Shown here in pieces: positions 24,301 through 36,044 of a DNA stretch of 64,000 nucleotides. The translations under genes were made by a program, and so were the position numbers. Position 1 is the first letter of the stretch; every line of letters starts with the position of its first letter. The notes under the pieces were generated by a model. It was not told where the DNA came from. It made no database searches and worked only from the letters and a program-made list of their open reading frames with translations. The stretch comes from Marsupella aquatica. Taxonomy: Eukaryota; Marchantiophyta. The stretch lies in the NCBI GenBank assembly GCA_973895155.1, contig OZ316891.1:19034001-19098000 (forward strand), written 5' to 3'.

Positions 24301-25495
24301 CATGTCAGCGGGCAGAAATTGTCACAATTGCCCAAGATCAAAGGGGAAGAAAAGTGCAATTTCATCCAAATTCGAAACCCATTGATTAAAATGGTGAACT
24401 ATCACCCGAAGATTGTGTCACCTGCCACTGGCAATGCCGTCACAGGTACAGATCTACAGACATACCTTGCATGGTGAGAACAGCGTAAGATTTGTTGACG
24501 TCAAGGACCCAGATTTGTTCAAGTCGTCGAGGAGCTGATTATAACGCGCTTGAGGATCGTAGACCACCTACCAGCAATTCAACATATCTATTCAGCGTTT
24601 CCCACCTAGATTGATTACTTCAAAAGACGCCTTGTAAGAAGGCAACGCAAAACATAATTGCAAATCGATTGAATCTCAGGACACTTCGAAAGTCTGTATA
24701 GAACATTGCCTGCTAGCAGGAATGGTCAATTGATAGATTAGTACGGGAAAAAACTATACAATTAACATTCAGGGGCTGTCTACAAGGTTGCCTGAAAGTC
24801 GTGCAGCATTGATTGCAAACAAAGATGTGACCGTCTGAGTTAGTAATATCCAAAGGTGATGGACTTTACGTGGCTCAATTGTCAAGACATGCCAAAACAC
24901 AATCCACCTAAACATAGTTTGAACTAGAGCACACGTTTTCCTACCTCGTGAAGTACTTGTGGGGGACTTTTACCAATACTACAGACCTAACGGCTCATGG
25001 GGAAAACTCATTCGTTAACCCTCAGACGAACTCACTGAGTGAACCAGACCGGACAACTCAACGCCTTTCAGAAACTTTCCTCAGGAAGCGTTCGCTCCAA
25101 CGCAAAGATACAACACTGACAAAACATGAAAAGGAATTTCTCCTCATAACGAGCTGTTCAGGGTAAATTGAGGTAAGGTGGGTTGACTAGCTGGTTGGTA
25201 TGTATACCTCAACTTTCTGCTCTTCCCCAGTGGTCGAATCCAGACCAGCACAAGCAACGATTGGGAGCCTTGTGCCCGAGTAGACTTTGACATTGGCGTC
25301 TCGCCGACATGACGGCACAAGACCATGTGCCGCTGTTCCACACTTGAAACCCCCGGGCAATGAAAGCTTTGAGGGCGTTTTGCTCAACCTGGCGGCACTC
25401 TCCTGGCCCTTACCATTCCCAGCACTGAGTCTTACAGAACTTCTCAAGATAACTCCAGCAGCAGGAGAAGAAGAAGCCAGCGCTACGGTTGCCAT
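21392..25495 (-). CDS. ISPE: 4-diphosphocytidyl-2-C-methyl-D-erythritol kinase (IspE/CMK), plastid, 11 exons
   Basis: Exons, high to low: 25495-25208, 24567-24466, 24146-24078, 23946-23842, 23598-23542, 23332-23132, 22907-22815, 22300-22201, 22080-21981, 21785-21700 and 21459-21392. All junctions are GT-AG and phases agree, giving 422 residues. It phosphorylates CDP-ME in the MEP isoprenoid pathway of the plastid stroma. Residues 1 to ~95 are a transit peptide. GHMP-kinase signatures are SPCKINVFLRV (127-137, with the catalytic-type Lys130), the ATP loop PTGAGLGGGSGNAA (215-228), GEIGSDIPVFF with catalytic-type Asp257, and motif 3 MTGSGSTIVGVG (369-380). The plant-specific C-terminus ends in NEWYEQP. 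All key residues are present, so the gene looks functional. Products feed carotenoids, phytol and plastoquinone. Confidence 0.96.
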
Positions 25496-26312
25496 GGCTC
25501 CGTCCCTCTATCCCCAGCACCCTGTGTGCGGTGGCCAACAGCTGCCTCCAAGCTGCCCTTAAGCACTTCACAACTAGTCACTCTTACGGGACAAATCAGA
25601 CCGAAATGCCGCGAGGATGGGTTCGTTGCCGGAACGAATCTCTCTTAAACAAATTCACGGACCCAACTGTAAAGAGTGGGAATCAAACCTCCGACTCACT
25701 ACCCAGTCACTGAATTGATTGGGTTCTGCTCCAATGGTCTCTCTCTCGCAATCCTGACGTGAAACCTTCCTTCCGTGCTACTGGGCTTTCAGTGCAATCA
25801 AGCGTAGGAGCAGAACCTGCTCACACTCTGGGCCACAATGAAGTCCGCGCCTCTCAATACAATTGGGAAGACTGGAGAGCTTCCGGTGGTGCAAGTGCAA
25901 CAGGCAAACACAGAGCTCTACGTAGGTAGATATTTAGCAAGCGAGCTCAGACGGGGAGAGTGAATTCTTCGGGAGCTCAGCCCAGCAATCACTCTACCAT
26001 CTCCAATACGTCAAAACAGGGCCCTTTCCAGTCCGGCCGAAACCCAAGTCAGTCTGCCAAACTCAATATTTACTCAATAATGCATGAACTTCTTTCGTTC
26101 ATAGCCACTCCCCTCCCAAGCACAATAGTCGAAGTTGAACTTCTCCACTTACCTCAACCTTGGCATGTCACGAGGTACACTGCTCTGGTTCCTTCTACTC
26201 AGCATTGTTCGAAGAGTCTGCCACTATACTTTTCTAAAACTTTCCCCAATCTCATTTTCCTTGTGGTGGGTTTTGATGGGACACTGCTCACTCAAGGGCT
26301 CGAGGCTTGGCA

Positions 26313-26317
<5 letters not shown>

Positions 26318-26345
<28 letters not shown>
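26318..26345 (+). repeat. (GA)n microsatellite
   Basis: About 14 uninterrupted GA units. Confidence 0.9.
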
Positions 26346-26348
<3 letters not shown>

Positions 26349-28413
26349 TGCGGGTCCAAGCCAAACTCCTCAGTTTGACTGTGCCATTGGAAGAGGATGG
26401 GGATTGCCCACAACCCACTCGTTTATGCTCACCCTAAAAGATGCTCTCTAACACACCTCACTTTTATGCCTGTCATTTATGCTTACACCCTAAATTCCTC
26501 TAACAATGTCAAATTCAATAAAACCCAAGCAAGGAGTCAACTTCGAATGTAGCTCCCAAACAAGGAGTCAAAAATTCGAATATAGTGCCCCATGGCCCAT
26601 TAGGATATACTGCCCATATAATGCCAAAACAACGAGTCAAAATTTCAAATGTAGTGTCGTGTAGTGCCCATTCCCAATTATTCAAATATAGAGCCAACGC
26701 ACTGTGTTCAGGGGTAGACTCAGGTTCAGTATAGGACGCTTCGCATAGCGAGTGGTTCTTTAGAAGGATTTGTGGAAATATCCATGGTAGTGGGAGTCCA
26801 ACCCGGCTGGATAACAAGAGTGGTTAATTTCGAGTACTGGTGAGAACAGCTTTTTCTCTGGAGTAGGTTTTGTGCATTATGTTTGATAGTTAACTACATC
26901 TCATCTTCTCTTCAGAAAAGCTGCGAAAAGCTGCGAGGGTTGGCCTTTGATAGCAGATTACAGTTTTGTAACCAATTTTCCTATGCTTCTGTCAGGAATG
27001 GTATCTATGCTTTGTGTGGTGCGTGTCAGCAGAGCCAAGGAAGACATGTAGCTTTGTGAGATTTGAGCATCATTTGAGTATGTTCGTCGCGAAATTTTTT
27101 GGAGACATTTTCCAACTGTGGTGTATTAATTTGCCTGGGCGGCTGCACGCATCCTTACAGTTGCAGTTGCAGCCAAACAGAGTCGGGGATTACAGTGACA
27201 CCTAGCTTGATGGTAAATTTCTCTTCATGAACAAATGGAGTTGATAATGAACATGAGAAGCTTCAATTCTCGTTGCTACTTAATTTCAGTTGCAGACCAG
27301 CATTCAGTTTAATTGGCAATGCGGTTGTACATTAAGAGCTCACTGTAGATGGCCCTAATCCACACCTAGCGCATTATCACCCTTAGTCCACGTTTCACTG
27401 TACATGCCCTGGTTTAACGATATTGTGCATTACTGCAAATGCATTAATTAGCATATCAAAGAACACATACAGAATTCTAGAACCATCCACACTTTACAGG
27501 CCTGACAATGCCTCCAACTGACTTCAGGAAAGCTACATATTCTTAACTTGTTGAACTAATGGAGTTACCAAATATCGTCACATAATGTCCATGAGTAAAG
27601 CGAAGCCCCTTGGTTTTCAAGTTGAGGTTAAATTCAACCTACCATACCAAATTTCAGGCCTCGACAAACATCTCACTGCTCAAAATCGCTCCAAGGCATT
27701 TGACTTGTCAAAACCAATGGATTTCCCTGTTCAGATAATCATGCTGACTAATTCAGATCGCATAATTATAAGCAAAGTGAAACCCATTAGCTCTGGCAAG
27801 CTAAACAGCTGGAGAAGTAAGATCTGACCCACCAAATCATAATGTTAAGAGTGCGCTTTTGATTATGATCGGCCAAAGACCACCATTGAAGTAGGACAGT
27901 CTCATCACTGTGCATCTAATGCCGAGAGTGGGGACTGCCAGCCGAGACGAACAATCGAAGACACTCTTAGCCTAAACAGAAGCGAAAGGAAGAATTACGT
28001 AATATAACTCCAATATAATGTGAGCGAGTGCTCGATGTACTGCAACAAGTTTCAGACCCAGAGCGGTTTCCAACCAAACATCAGCAGACAACCGGATAAG
28101 TCCACCAAGATATTGAGCAATGGTTCTACATACCACGATATTGCTTCTCTGCTGCACGACAAAGCAACCGAGGGAAAAACGAGAAGGACGTAAGGATCAC
28201 TCTCATTTAGGATGAAAGAGCAGAGAAACGGTACACACTCGAGATTGTGCCACCCATCCTGAAGGGAAAAACGAAAGCTAAAGATCTGGCCACACAACCT
28301 GAATTATGAATGAGAGAACAGAGAGCGAGAACAAGGTAAAGGTCAGTAAGGACTTCAGCGATCCTTCAGGTGTTTTTCGTTGTGTGGCCAGATCTCCGGA
28401 CTCAACCACAACG

Positions 28414-28576
28414 GCGAATTCAACCCAAACCATTAAACATAGAAAGGCTGCGAACAGACAGTGCGAGACGGCGTGAGAATGGTGTTCTCAACACAGCGAA
28501 TTAAACCCAAACAACAACTAAACCTAAGAAAGCTACGCACTGGAAGAAAGTGAGAGACGGCGAGAGAATGGTGTTA
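28414..28576 (+). repeat. ~82-bp direct repeat, 2 diverged copies
   Basis: Units begin gcgaattcaacccaaac at 28414 and gcgaattaaacccaaac at 28496. Both end with gagacggcg.gagaatggtgtt. Confidence 0.85.
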
Positions 28577-28963
28577 CCACGTCAGACTGTAGGGTATGGA
28601 GTCAGGCATATGGGATGCCTGTTGGGTCCAAGAGTCATCAACCGCGGATAGTGTATACCATATATGATGCAGTCTCTGGGTTTATTCAAAGACAGCATTC
28701 TCCGCTTCCGCGCCCGAAACTTATACTCTCAGGGGATAACCCTCAAAAGCCTGTGTGCTTTGCTGATGGGTTTAATCACTCAGGCCTGTAGAAAGGAGCA
28801 CAGGAGGGAGCTCGTTCACGATGGAAGCAACAATACTTTTTCTTTCTTTTGGGGGGGGGAGTGAGGTTGGGGGGAGTTCAAACTCATCTTGACCCCGTCT
28901 TGTCTATTTTCCTTTTTTAGTTTCTGGAAAGGTCCCCAGCAGTAACCCCCTAGCCAGCAGTTT

Positions 28964-29285
28964 GAAATCTTGTAATCCCCTGACGGCATATCCAAGTTGT
29001 GAAATTTCAGAAATTTATGTGTAAAAGAGTGGCAGGGGCTCTGTATGCTCCTGTGCAGTACATGACCCCCTCCGGACCATGGGTTACCCTACACGAATAC
29101 CCTTCGCTGGCCTGGCCGGGCGATATGAAATCTTGTAATCCCCAGCTACCTTATCTAAGTCTCAAAATTTCAGAATGTTATGTGGAAAAAGAGTGGCATG
29201 GGGCAGGACTTTAACTAGCTATGCTCATCACCCTTGGACATTGCAACCATGACCTCCTCCGGTCCATGGGTTACCCTACACTTAA
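28964..29285 (+). repeat. ~163-bp direct repeat, 2 diverged copies
   Basis: Both copies run from 'gaaatcttgtaatcccc' (28964 and 29127) through 'atttcaga', 'gagtggca' and 'ccatgggttaccctacac' in the same order. Confidence 0.85.
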
Positions 29286-29890
29286 CCCTCCCTTGAATTC
29301 AACCTCTGTATTTTCTTGGAGGGTTATGAGCTGACAGATAGAACTGACCTCAAAATGTTGGCCAGAGGATAATGAAGTTCTGCAGTGAAATGGATGAGCA
29401 AAAAAGTAGCCCTAACAACTAAGTGGATGCACAGGAGAGGCTCCATATAACCAGACTCCCACCTCCATCCCTACTCATAAGCATATTCTAAATAACAAAC
29501 ATTCTATTACCAGAAAGTATAGTGTCTCGCTTCACTTTATTGAATTGGTCATGAACAATAGACTTTGATTGCAAATTATAGTATAGACTTGTTCAGAAAC
29601 ACAAGGCTGGTAACCAATTGTCAATCCGGGAACATGTGTTGTGACCCCACCAGGAGATGGGAACCCCACACTTTACCTACTAAAGCTAAATTCTAGGAAG
29701 CTTTGCAGGGTGTGGGCCACAAGGTTTTTTGCTGGGAGGGGGGGAAGGGAAGGCAGGTGACTGATCTTTAGTATTCTTGAGTATTTAACTCTAACATGTT
29801 ATTGTCTTGGTTATGATATCCCTGTTGATGAACAAAAAGCTTCATACCGGGCAACAAGATCCCAATGGCAACAACAGCAATAAGGGACAT

Positions 29891-29928
29891 GGGGTTGGGC
29901 AGCGGGCGGGGGGCGGAGGGCGGAGGGC
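29891..29928 (+). other. G-rich tract with G-quadruplex potential
   Basis: Six or more runs of at least three G separated by 1-4 bases (ggggttgggcagcgggcggg and onward). This meets the standard G3+N1-7 quadruplex pattern on the + strand. Confidence 0.7.
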
Positions 29929-31190
29929 AGAACAGCCAGTGAACACCAAGGAGCAAAAGAGCCCCCAAGTCCCCAAAATGGCAAACGAACTAAAGCCCTA
30001 CCGGGCCACAAATTGAAATGCATGGTAGAGCTCCAGAGAAGGGAGAAACCCAATGTGGGGGAGAGTCAACCAATCTTTCCCTCCAGACAATATTATAGTC
30101 GTTCGGACCCTATTAGCACTACTGGTCATAGAGAAGAATAGGTAGCTTTGTAAGAAGAACCTGACTTTTCATGTTGAGGCAAGGCAAACAAACAAAAATT
30201 GAATCCCATAACTAGAAAAAAATTAGAAAATTGTAAAGTAACATTCAAATAAACAAAGAAAGGCATGAAAGGGGTAGCAAAATTGACCTTTGGAGGGGTT
30301 GAGATTGATATATCAATGTTTACTGATAAATTGTTTGGATTTTCTATTTGATTGGCATCTTTTACAACAACCATTGGTAGTAATAAACTCCCTTCAGCTA
30401 TTCTAACATTTACTTAGGGAACATAAGAAACCCTTTTGCTACTATGGACAAAGGAGTAAAACCAAAACATGAAAACCCTTCAACTCCAGTGGACAGAGAG
30501 TAACAAGGGAACATAAGATGCCATAAGAACATATAGCATGTATTGTATGGACATAGCGTTACATAATATACAAGGGAATATTCTACATCGACTGTCATCG
30601 TGAATAATCAGATTCATTCATTAGGGCACAGGTCAATGCAGATCCCCTACAACCAATGGCCCATAAGTCTGGACACAAGGTGCTTGATGGGTGCAAGTGA
30701 TGTCGGGTAACTTTTCTTTCAGCCCTGCTTTGAGATGCCATCATAGCCTCAAAAGACTTATGGGATGTAATCCCTCCACCCCAAGGGGGTTAATAGGGAG
30801 TGTCAAAATACTCCCAAAACTAAAGTGTTACAATTTTTATTTTCTGGATATACCATCTTTATGTGGTATATATTTTGGTAGCTCATAGCAATTCTGTCCT
30901 TGCCTTAATAACATTTTATGTCCTGACAGGCCCTAACAGGAAGTAATTCCATATGGCAATGAGATCAGCCATGGCCAACCAGTGGCCCTGTATTAAAAAA
31001 CAGGCTCGTTTTTCTTTCTCTTTGGGGGGGGGAAGAGCCGAAGGCCAAAACAGAGCTCTTTTTTGACTGAGTTTGGGCTGAAATCACATTCAATTCCCCT
31101 TCAGGCAGGCTGGTGAGGAGGCCAAAAAGTCAGAACCCTAGCACGGACGCCAAAACCTCATATTAACCCTAAGAGGCTGGCTGGGCCATG

Positions 31191-31325
31191 GCTCGTAACC
31201 ATCTAGAGATCTTTACAAATACAGAGGAGGATGTAAGCGTGGCTCAGAACCATCTCTATACAAACACACAGGATGCTAGCGTGGCTCACAGCCATCTCTC
31301 TACAAACACACGGGATGCTAGCGCC
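31191..31325 (+). repeat. Minisatellite of 51/42/42-bp units
   Basis: Units at 31191-31241, 31242-31283 and 31284-31325. All lengths are multiples of three and stay open in a small frame that starts with ATG at 31188 and encodes repeats of the type A-x-x-H-L-x-T-N-T. Whether it is translated is unknown. Confidence 0.8.
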
Positions 31326-31713
31326 GACCAGATCGATCATCGTATCCTTTATAGAAATTTGCGTTGCTAGCCAACGGAGTCATCTCAAAACGATGCCAAG
31401 TAGTGTGGCTGCTGTTCGGTGGGTTTGTGTACTTCTCAAAATACAACCCCACATAATGTTTGGCAGCAGCAGCTACAAAGTGGCTCTGTTAAACGGGACA
31501 GGCATTCAGGATCATTTCTGTACGTATGCAAAGGACAACAATTTATTGGTTTAATCGAAGGTGTGTGACAGGTCGAGAATCTTTGGAAATTATTCTTTCA
31601 ACACGTGACACGAGAGAGAGACAGGAAGGAACAAAGGTCCTCCATTCAAGTCAAGGACTTGCATTCCGGTCTCCATGATGAGAAATAAACACATAGATGT
31701 CCCGGACAAATGC

Positions 31714-31872
31714 TCTAATTCTACTAGCTGCAACGAACATTTTCTCTCGAAGCCCTAGCTCACTATTTCCGTTCGCGGTCCAGCCTATCGACCTCACGTA
31801 GGACAGGTGAGAGTCCTTGCCTCGAAAGGAAGTGCTCAAGCCTTCAAAATAGGCGTGATCCCAAGATTATGG
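31714..31872 (-). pseudogene. Possible WD40-like exon fragment
   Basis: On the minus strand a frame encodes FRGKDSHLSYVRSIGWTANGN and then meets a donor-like ATA|GTGAGC near 31781. The V-x-S-x-x-W-x-x-N-G pattern resembles the first WD40 blade of proteins such as THO3/TEX1. No further blades were found downstream. It may be an orphan exon fragment or a chance similarity. Confidence 0.22.
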
Positions 31873-32741
31873 CAGAAAGAATGACTCTATGCCAGAGAGA
31901 ATGACTCGACAAAAGATTTGACACTGTCAATCCCGGGGAACATAATTATCTCAAGAGGGGAGAAGCCATCACTTTAGCGGCCAGCACAAAGCTTCCCACA
32001 AATCTACACATAATGCGCCTGTTGAAGTTGAAACCACTCCTCCAAGTATCCTATTTCGTTTGCAGATGCACAGAAGTTTAGATTAGCCTCCAGCCTCTCG
32101 CTGGTAGCCAGAATGATCTTACCCCTGCACCTTAGTAACAGTTCGGGAGACAACCAACACATAACACCCCGGAGAAATTTGCCTGGGTCGAGTAGTCACA
32201 GCAAATCCAGATCCGTGTGTCTACTTAATAACATGGATTCGTGCTCCTGTGCAGATCTCCGACGTGTCTGCAACTCACCTATGTCAAGTTCATGGCGAGA
32301 TCTGAACGTTGCTCGAAGCTGCCCCATAGACGTCAAATGCTCTTGATTCCCTACGATTCCGTAACTCGCGTTCACTCAAATGGCTTCTGACGGCCCCTAC
32401 CGGATTACAACTATATCTTGATGAAGAAAAGATCTCTGGCGTCAAGAGAAATTAGGTCCACATATAACTCATGACATTCAAGTGTAGACCAATTTTACTG
32501 TACACTGCTAATGAGCACAGAGCACATGTCTTTTTAAGACGATTACCTCGGGGCACTCGCAGATTCAAATTCACGTGAGGAGATGATTGTTGGTCTATGA
32601 AAATCTAGAGTAAGAACTCTAGAGCTTCAACTGGAGTCGTGCAGTCTTCTCTAGCCAGCACAAATTCTCCTCTCGCCATAAGGTGTATCCTCTAACTGAC
32701 TGCACTCCCACCACAAAATTACCTAAGTGCCTAGAGGCCTC
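31873..32741. other. Spacer downstream of ALY/REF
   Basis: No supported gene. The ORF at 32113-32346 is Ser/Arg/Cys-rich without a recognisable domain. Confidence 0.4.
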
Positions 32742-35700
32742 TTAAGAGGTCTGCATTGCTTCCGAGTGGTAACTCTCCAACTCTGCGTCAAGATCCTCCG
32801 CTGATTTCTCAACCGCTGTGGCCTTCGGCGCACGGCCGGCTCCTCGTCCTCTTCCTCGACCACGATAACTTGCTCCTCCTCGCCTTCCTCCATTGTTACC
32901 TCTACCCCGATTGACGGCACTGTCAAATCACAAGATCCGCCAATCAGATACTTCTCATGAAATTTCTCAGGCAATACACGACCATCGACAACGAAAAACC
33001 CAGTTGTGATCCATTAAAATGCTGATGCGACTGGATAATTCCCTTGACACTAAGATTAGCTGCAGATTAACCCAACAAAACAGAACAAGTCATTCTCGCC
33101 ACCAGCCATCCTACCTAGAAACTGGCTTCCCCTCCAGAGAGGCTGCCGCGGCAGCTCGTGCAAACCCAGGGCTGCAAATTCCAGAGGCAGTGATATTAAA
33201 AAAAACTACCCCTTCTACACTAATTCAACTGATCGAACGTGGATCAGGCCATAACTGTCACAGTTGATAGGCCCTTGGAATAAGAGGATCAGCAGGCACA
33301 TACTGCATGGCAATAGACCCTACCGGTAACAAACAGAACCTACAAAGCCCAGCCAAATGTCGCCTTTCAAAGCACTGGACCAGCTACAGAAACAACCGGT
33401 ATGACAGGACATATGCACCCACTAATTGACTTGGAGGGCGTGAAAGGAACAAATATCATATGCCATCAGGCCCCAGAAAACAACATCATTGTCCAAATGC
33501 TTTCCGTAGTGAAAACAAACATGCGATGTCAAGAACTCAACTAGAGTCACCCGGCGAACAAGTATCCCTCGAAGTTTGTTCTGGGGGCCATCTTTAGACT
33601 GGAAAGACAAGGCTAAGCAGAGCTCTCACTGTTGATTGGAGCAAACTTGGTGGACTTTTCTCATCTAAATACATCTACATGGAGAAGAAGGTATGACTTA
33701 CTCCGTTCCTAGGACACGAAGGTAGGAAGAGAGATCTGAGCTGTGAGCAAAGCGGCAGTTGAGACTCTCAACAAGGTGGCTGAAGGAACTTGACTCGTCT
33801 TAAAAAAGCAGACCGTCCTTGGAATTCAAAGCTGATTTGATGAAGGCGACAGTGGAGCTCTTATTCAAAGCAACTACCACAGGGAAGCCGTCCAACAATA
33901 CCGACAAAATAAGACCCAGAGAGCATAAAAATTACTCAGCGAAGTGGGGCAGAACCTGGAAGGGGATTAAGACCTCTGAATGATAGAATCAAATTTTGAT
34001 TTGGAGGACAAAGTCACGTTGCGTAAAAAGTTCCAAGTCCTTCCTAAAATTCCCGGACAAAGGCTTATTTGCAGATGAATTGCTAATTGCATCTACTAAA
34101 GTCAAATATAGAGGACACCATATGTATTCAACTCCCAACCAGACAAGGGACGTAGACAAGTGAGCTGCAGGACAAACAACCGAAGTTTTTTGGAGGACTT
34201 ACGTCATAACCACCGTCCTTCCCCTTCCAGCAGTCAGAGCTCCATTGCCTGCGCGCTGTGGTGCAGGTCCACCAGTTTGCAAATTGGTCCCAACCAGGGC
34301 AATATTCATTGGTTTCCCATCGAGCTGTACATTGTTGTACCTCTTCAAAGCAGCGATCCCATCTGCCTTTCTTGAGAAAACAACCTCCGCTGTGCCCTGC
34401 CAATCACTAAAAGCATAAGTCCGGCATGAAACGCATAGTCAACCCATTAAAGCCTTCAGGAACATATTAGCTTAGGTGCAGAGGTCGGAACGACCTGCCC
34501 GCGATGATGAGATTTACCTTAGAGCGACCGCTTCGGTCATAATGAATGGAGCAACGCTTCAGGTCTCCAACTTCTGAAAAGAGCTCCTGGAAAAACGAAG
34601 GCAACAGATTTCCACACAATAAACAGAAGAGGTTTGGAAACACTAGCCTAGCGAGGCAACGACAGCAGATGTGGCGTGATTACTCCTGCCTCGCTTGCAA
34701 GGTCTTCCTCAAGCACGATCGAGCAAGACCATGGGAAGCTAGACTTTTCACATCTATAGTTTCGCACCCTAAATTCGCCATTTCTTCAACTTGATCTACA
34801 GCGCTCGCGACAGCTAAAGAAGGTAAAAGTGAATAAACAAGGCATACCTTGATGTCATCGTTTGACACTCCATAATCCAAATTGGAGATGTAAAGCTTGG
34901 TTCCTGTCTCGATTCCGGAGGCTCGGCCCCCTGAAGCAACCACACCACCTGTACCAGCCTCAAACAAATCATGCTGCCAGGTAGTATCGGGAGCCCGGCG
35001 AATGGACTGTTCCGAGAGTCGGCAGCGTGAACAGCACATGCGTTATCAGCAAGAGACAAATATCCAGAAATGAAGGACACACGCGACGCTCAGCAAAGGA
35101 CAGCAAACACACTACAGAGTGGTAGTAGTAGTAGCCAGAGTTTTTCTAACTAAACATGGACTGAGGAGGAAGGTACTGCAAGTAACCACTACTCAACGAT
35201 GATGATGCAGAGGGAGATAGATGATGCCACATCCTGGGAACTGTAGATGTGGATACCTCCTCCCAGGATGTGTCTGTTCTGTGTCAGGTGGTACTGTAAA
35301 ATCAGCCATACGAAAGAGCGCATTTCGCCACCTCCTTCTCATGAGAAGCAGGCTGGGAGCGGAGCGGTGCAGCCGATGCACTAAACTGAACTGAACGTCA
35401 AAAAGGAGAAGAGCAGAGCCGCGACAGCAGCACCAGTTCTCCACATCATAGCCCTTCATTTCCATCCAATTTGAGCACAAAAGCAAACCCACCGCTCCCG
35501 ACCGAACACGGTACTGTACACCCTTTTTACGTCTTTATGTCTTCAGAAGAGAAGCGAAGCACCGAACGTCCACACATGAAGAATAAAGGTTTACAAAAGG
35601 GATGATGTATGCGCGAACTCTCTCTCTGCATATGAGACGGTATAGCGTGCCCGCCGTAGAGAACACGACCATACCATGACCATGTGCTACTTCACTGTCG

Positions 35701-36044
35701 TTCACTGTACTGTACGAATGTGAAAAGCTCTACACACTGTCTGTCACGGAGGCATTGCCAATACGGTAGAGGGGGATAATGATACATGGAGGTGGGGGAT
35801 GGGATGGATGCCGCTTGCTTGCCTTTGCTGTGGCGTAAGGATTAGGTCGAACATTAGAGCGATTTGTTTGTCTGCGAGCCGCACCACCTGTCTTGGCGCC
35901 ACCTCCGTAACCACCTGCAGTAGCAGCAACAGTAGTACTGGCCCCTCTCTTCGCCGCTTTTCCTCCTTTGCCTCCTCTTCCACCGCCGACTTGCTTGTTA
36001 TTTTTGATCAAGTCATCGAGAGACATATCTAGCGCACTAGTCAT
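32742..36044 (-). CDS. ALY: ALY/REF mRNA-export adaptor (THO complex subunit 4)
   Basis: Exons 36044-35823, 35006-34848, 34586-34518, 34396-34203 and 32919-32742 give 273 residues in consistent phase. The N-terminal motif [11 protein letters not shown] is the UAP56-binding (UBM) box. A Gly/Arg/Lys-rich linker follows. The RRM (about 110-187) has RNP2 LYISNL and RNP1-like GTAEVVFS. An RGG-type region (218-245, [13 protein letters not shown]) precedes a second UBM box, [15 protein letters not shown]. The family loads onto mRNA via UAP56 within TREX and hands it to the export receptor. Intron 1 has no in-frame GT donor that preserves the family sequence; it fits a GC-AG intron (AAAG|GCAAGC) joining ATAK to SIRRAPD. 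Other introns are GT-AG. The last intron is 1.28 kb. Confidence 0.95.

Larger units (their letters stand above)
25496..31713. other. Gene-poor interval with small repeats
   Basis: No supported gene over ~6 kb. The first kilobase is the IspE upstream region. The ORFs at 25960-26451, 27585-27827 and 28664-28864 show no domains. Short units with 'aaggagtcaa..ttcgaa' and 'tagtgcc' recur at 26525-26670. Other repeats are listed separately. Confidence 0.45.

Noticed and set aside
25960-26451. 163-codon + strand frame
   Set aside because: Passes through a (GA)n microsatellite and has no recognisable domain or splice support.
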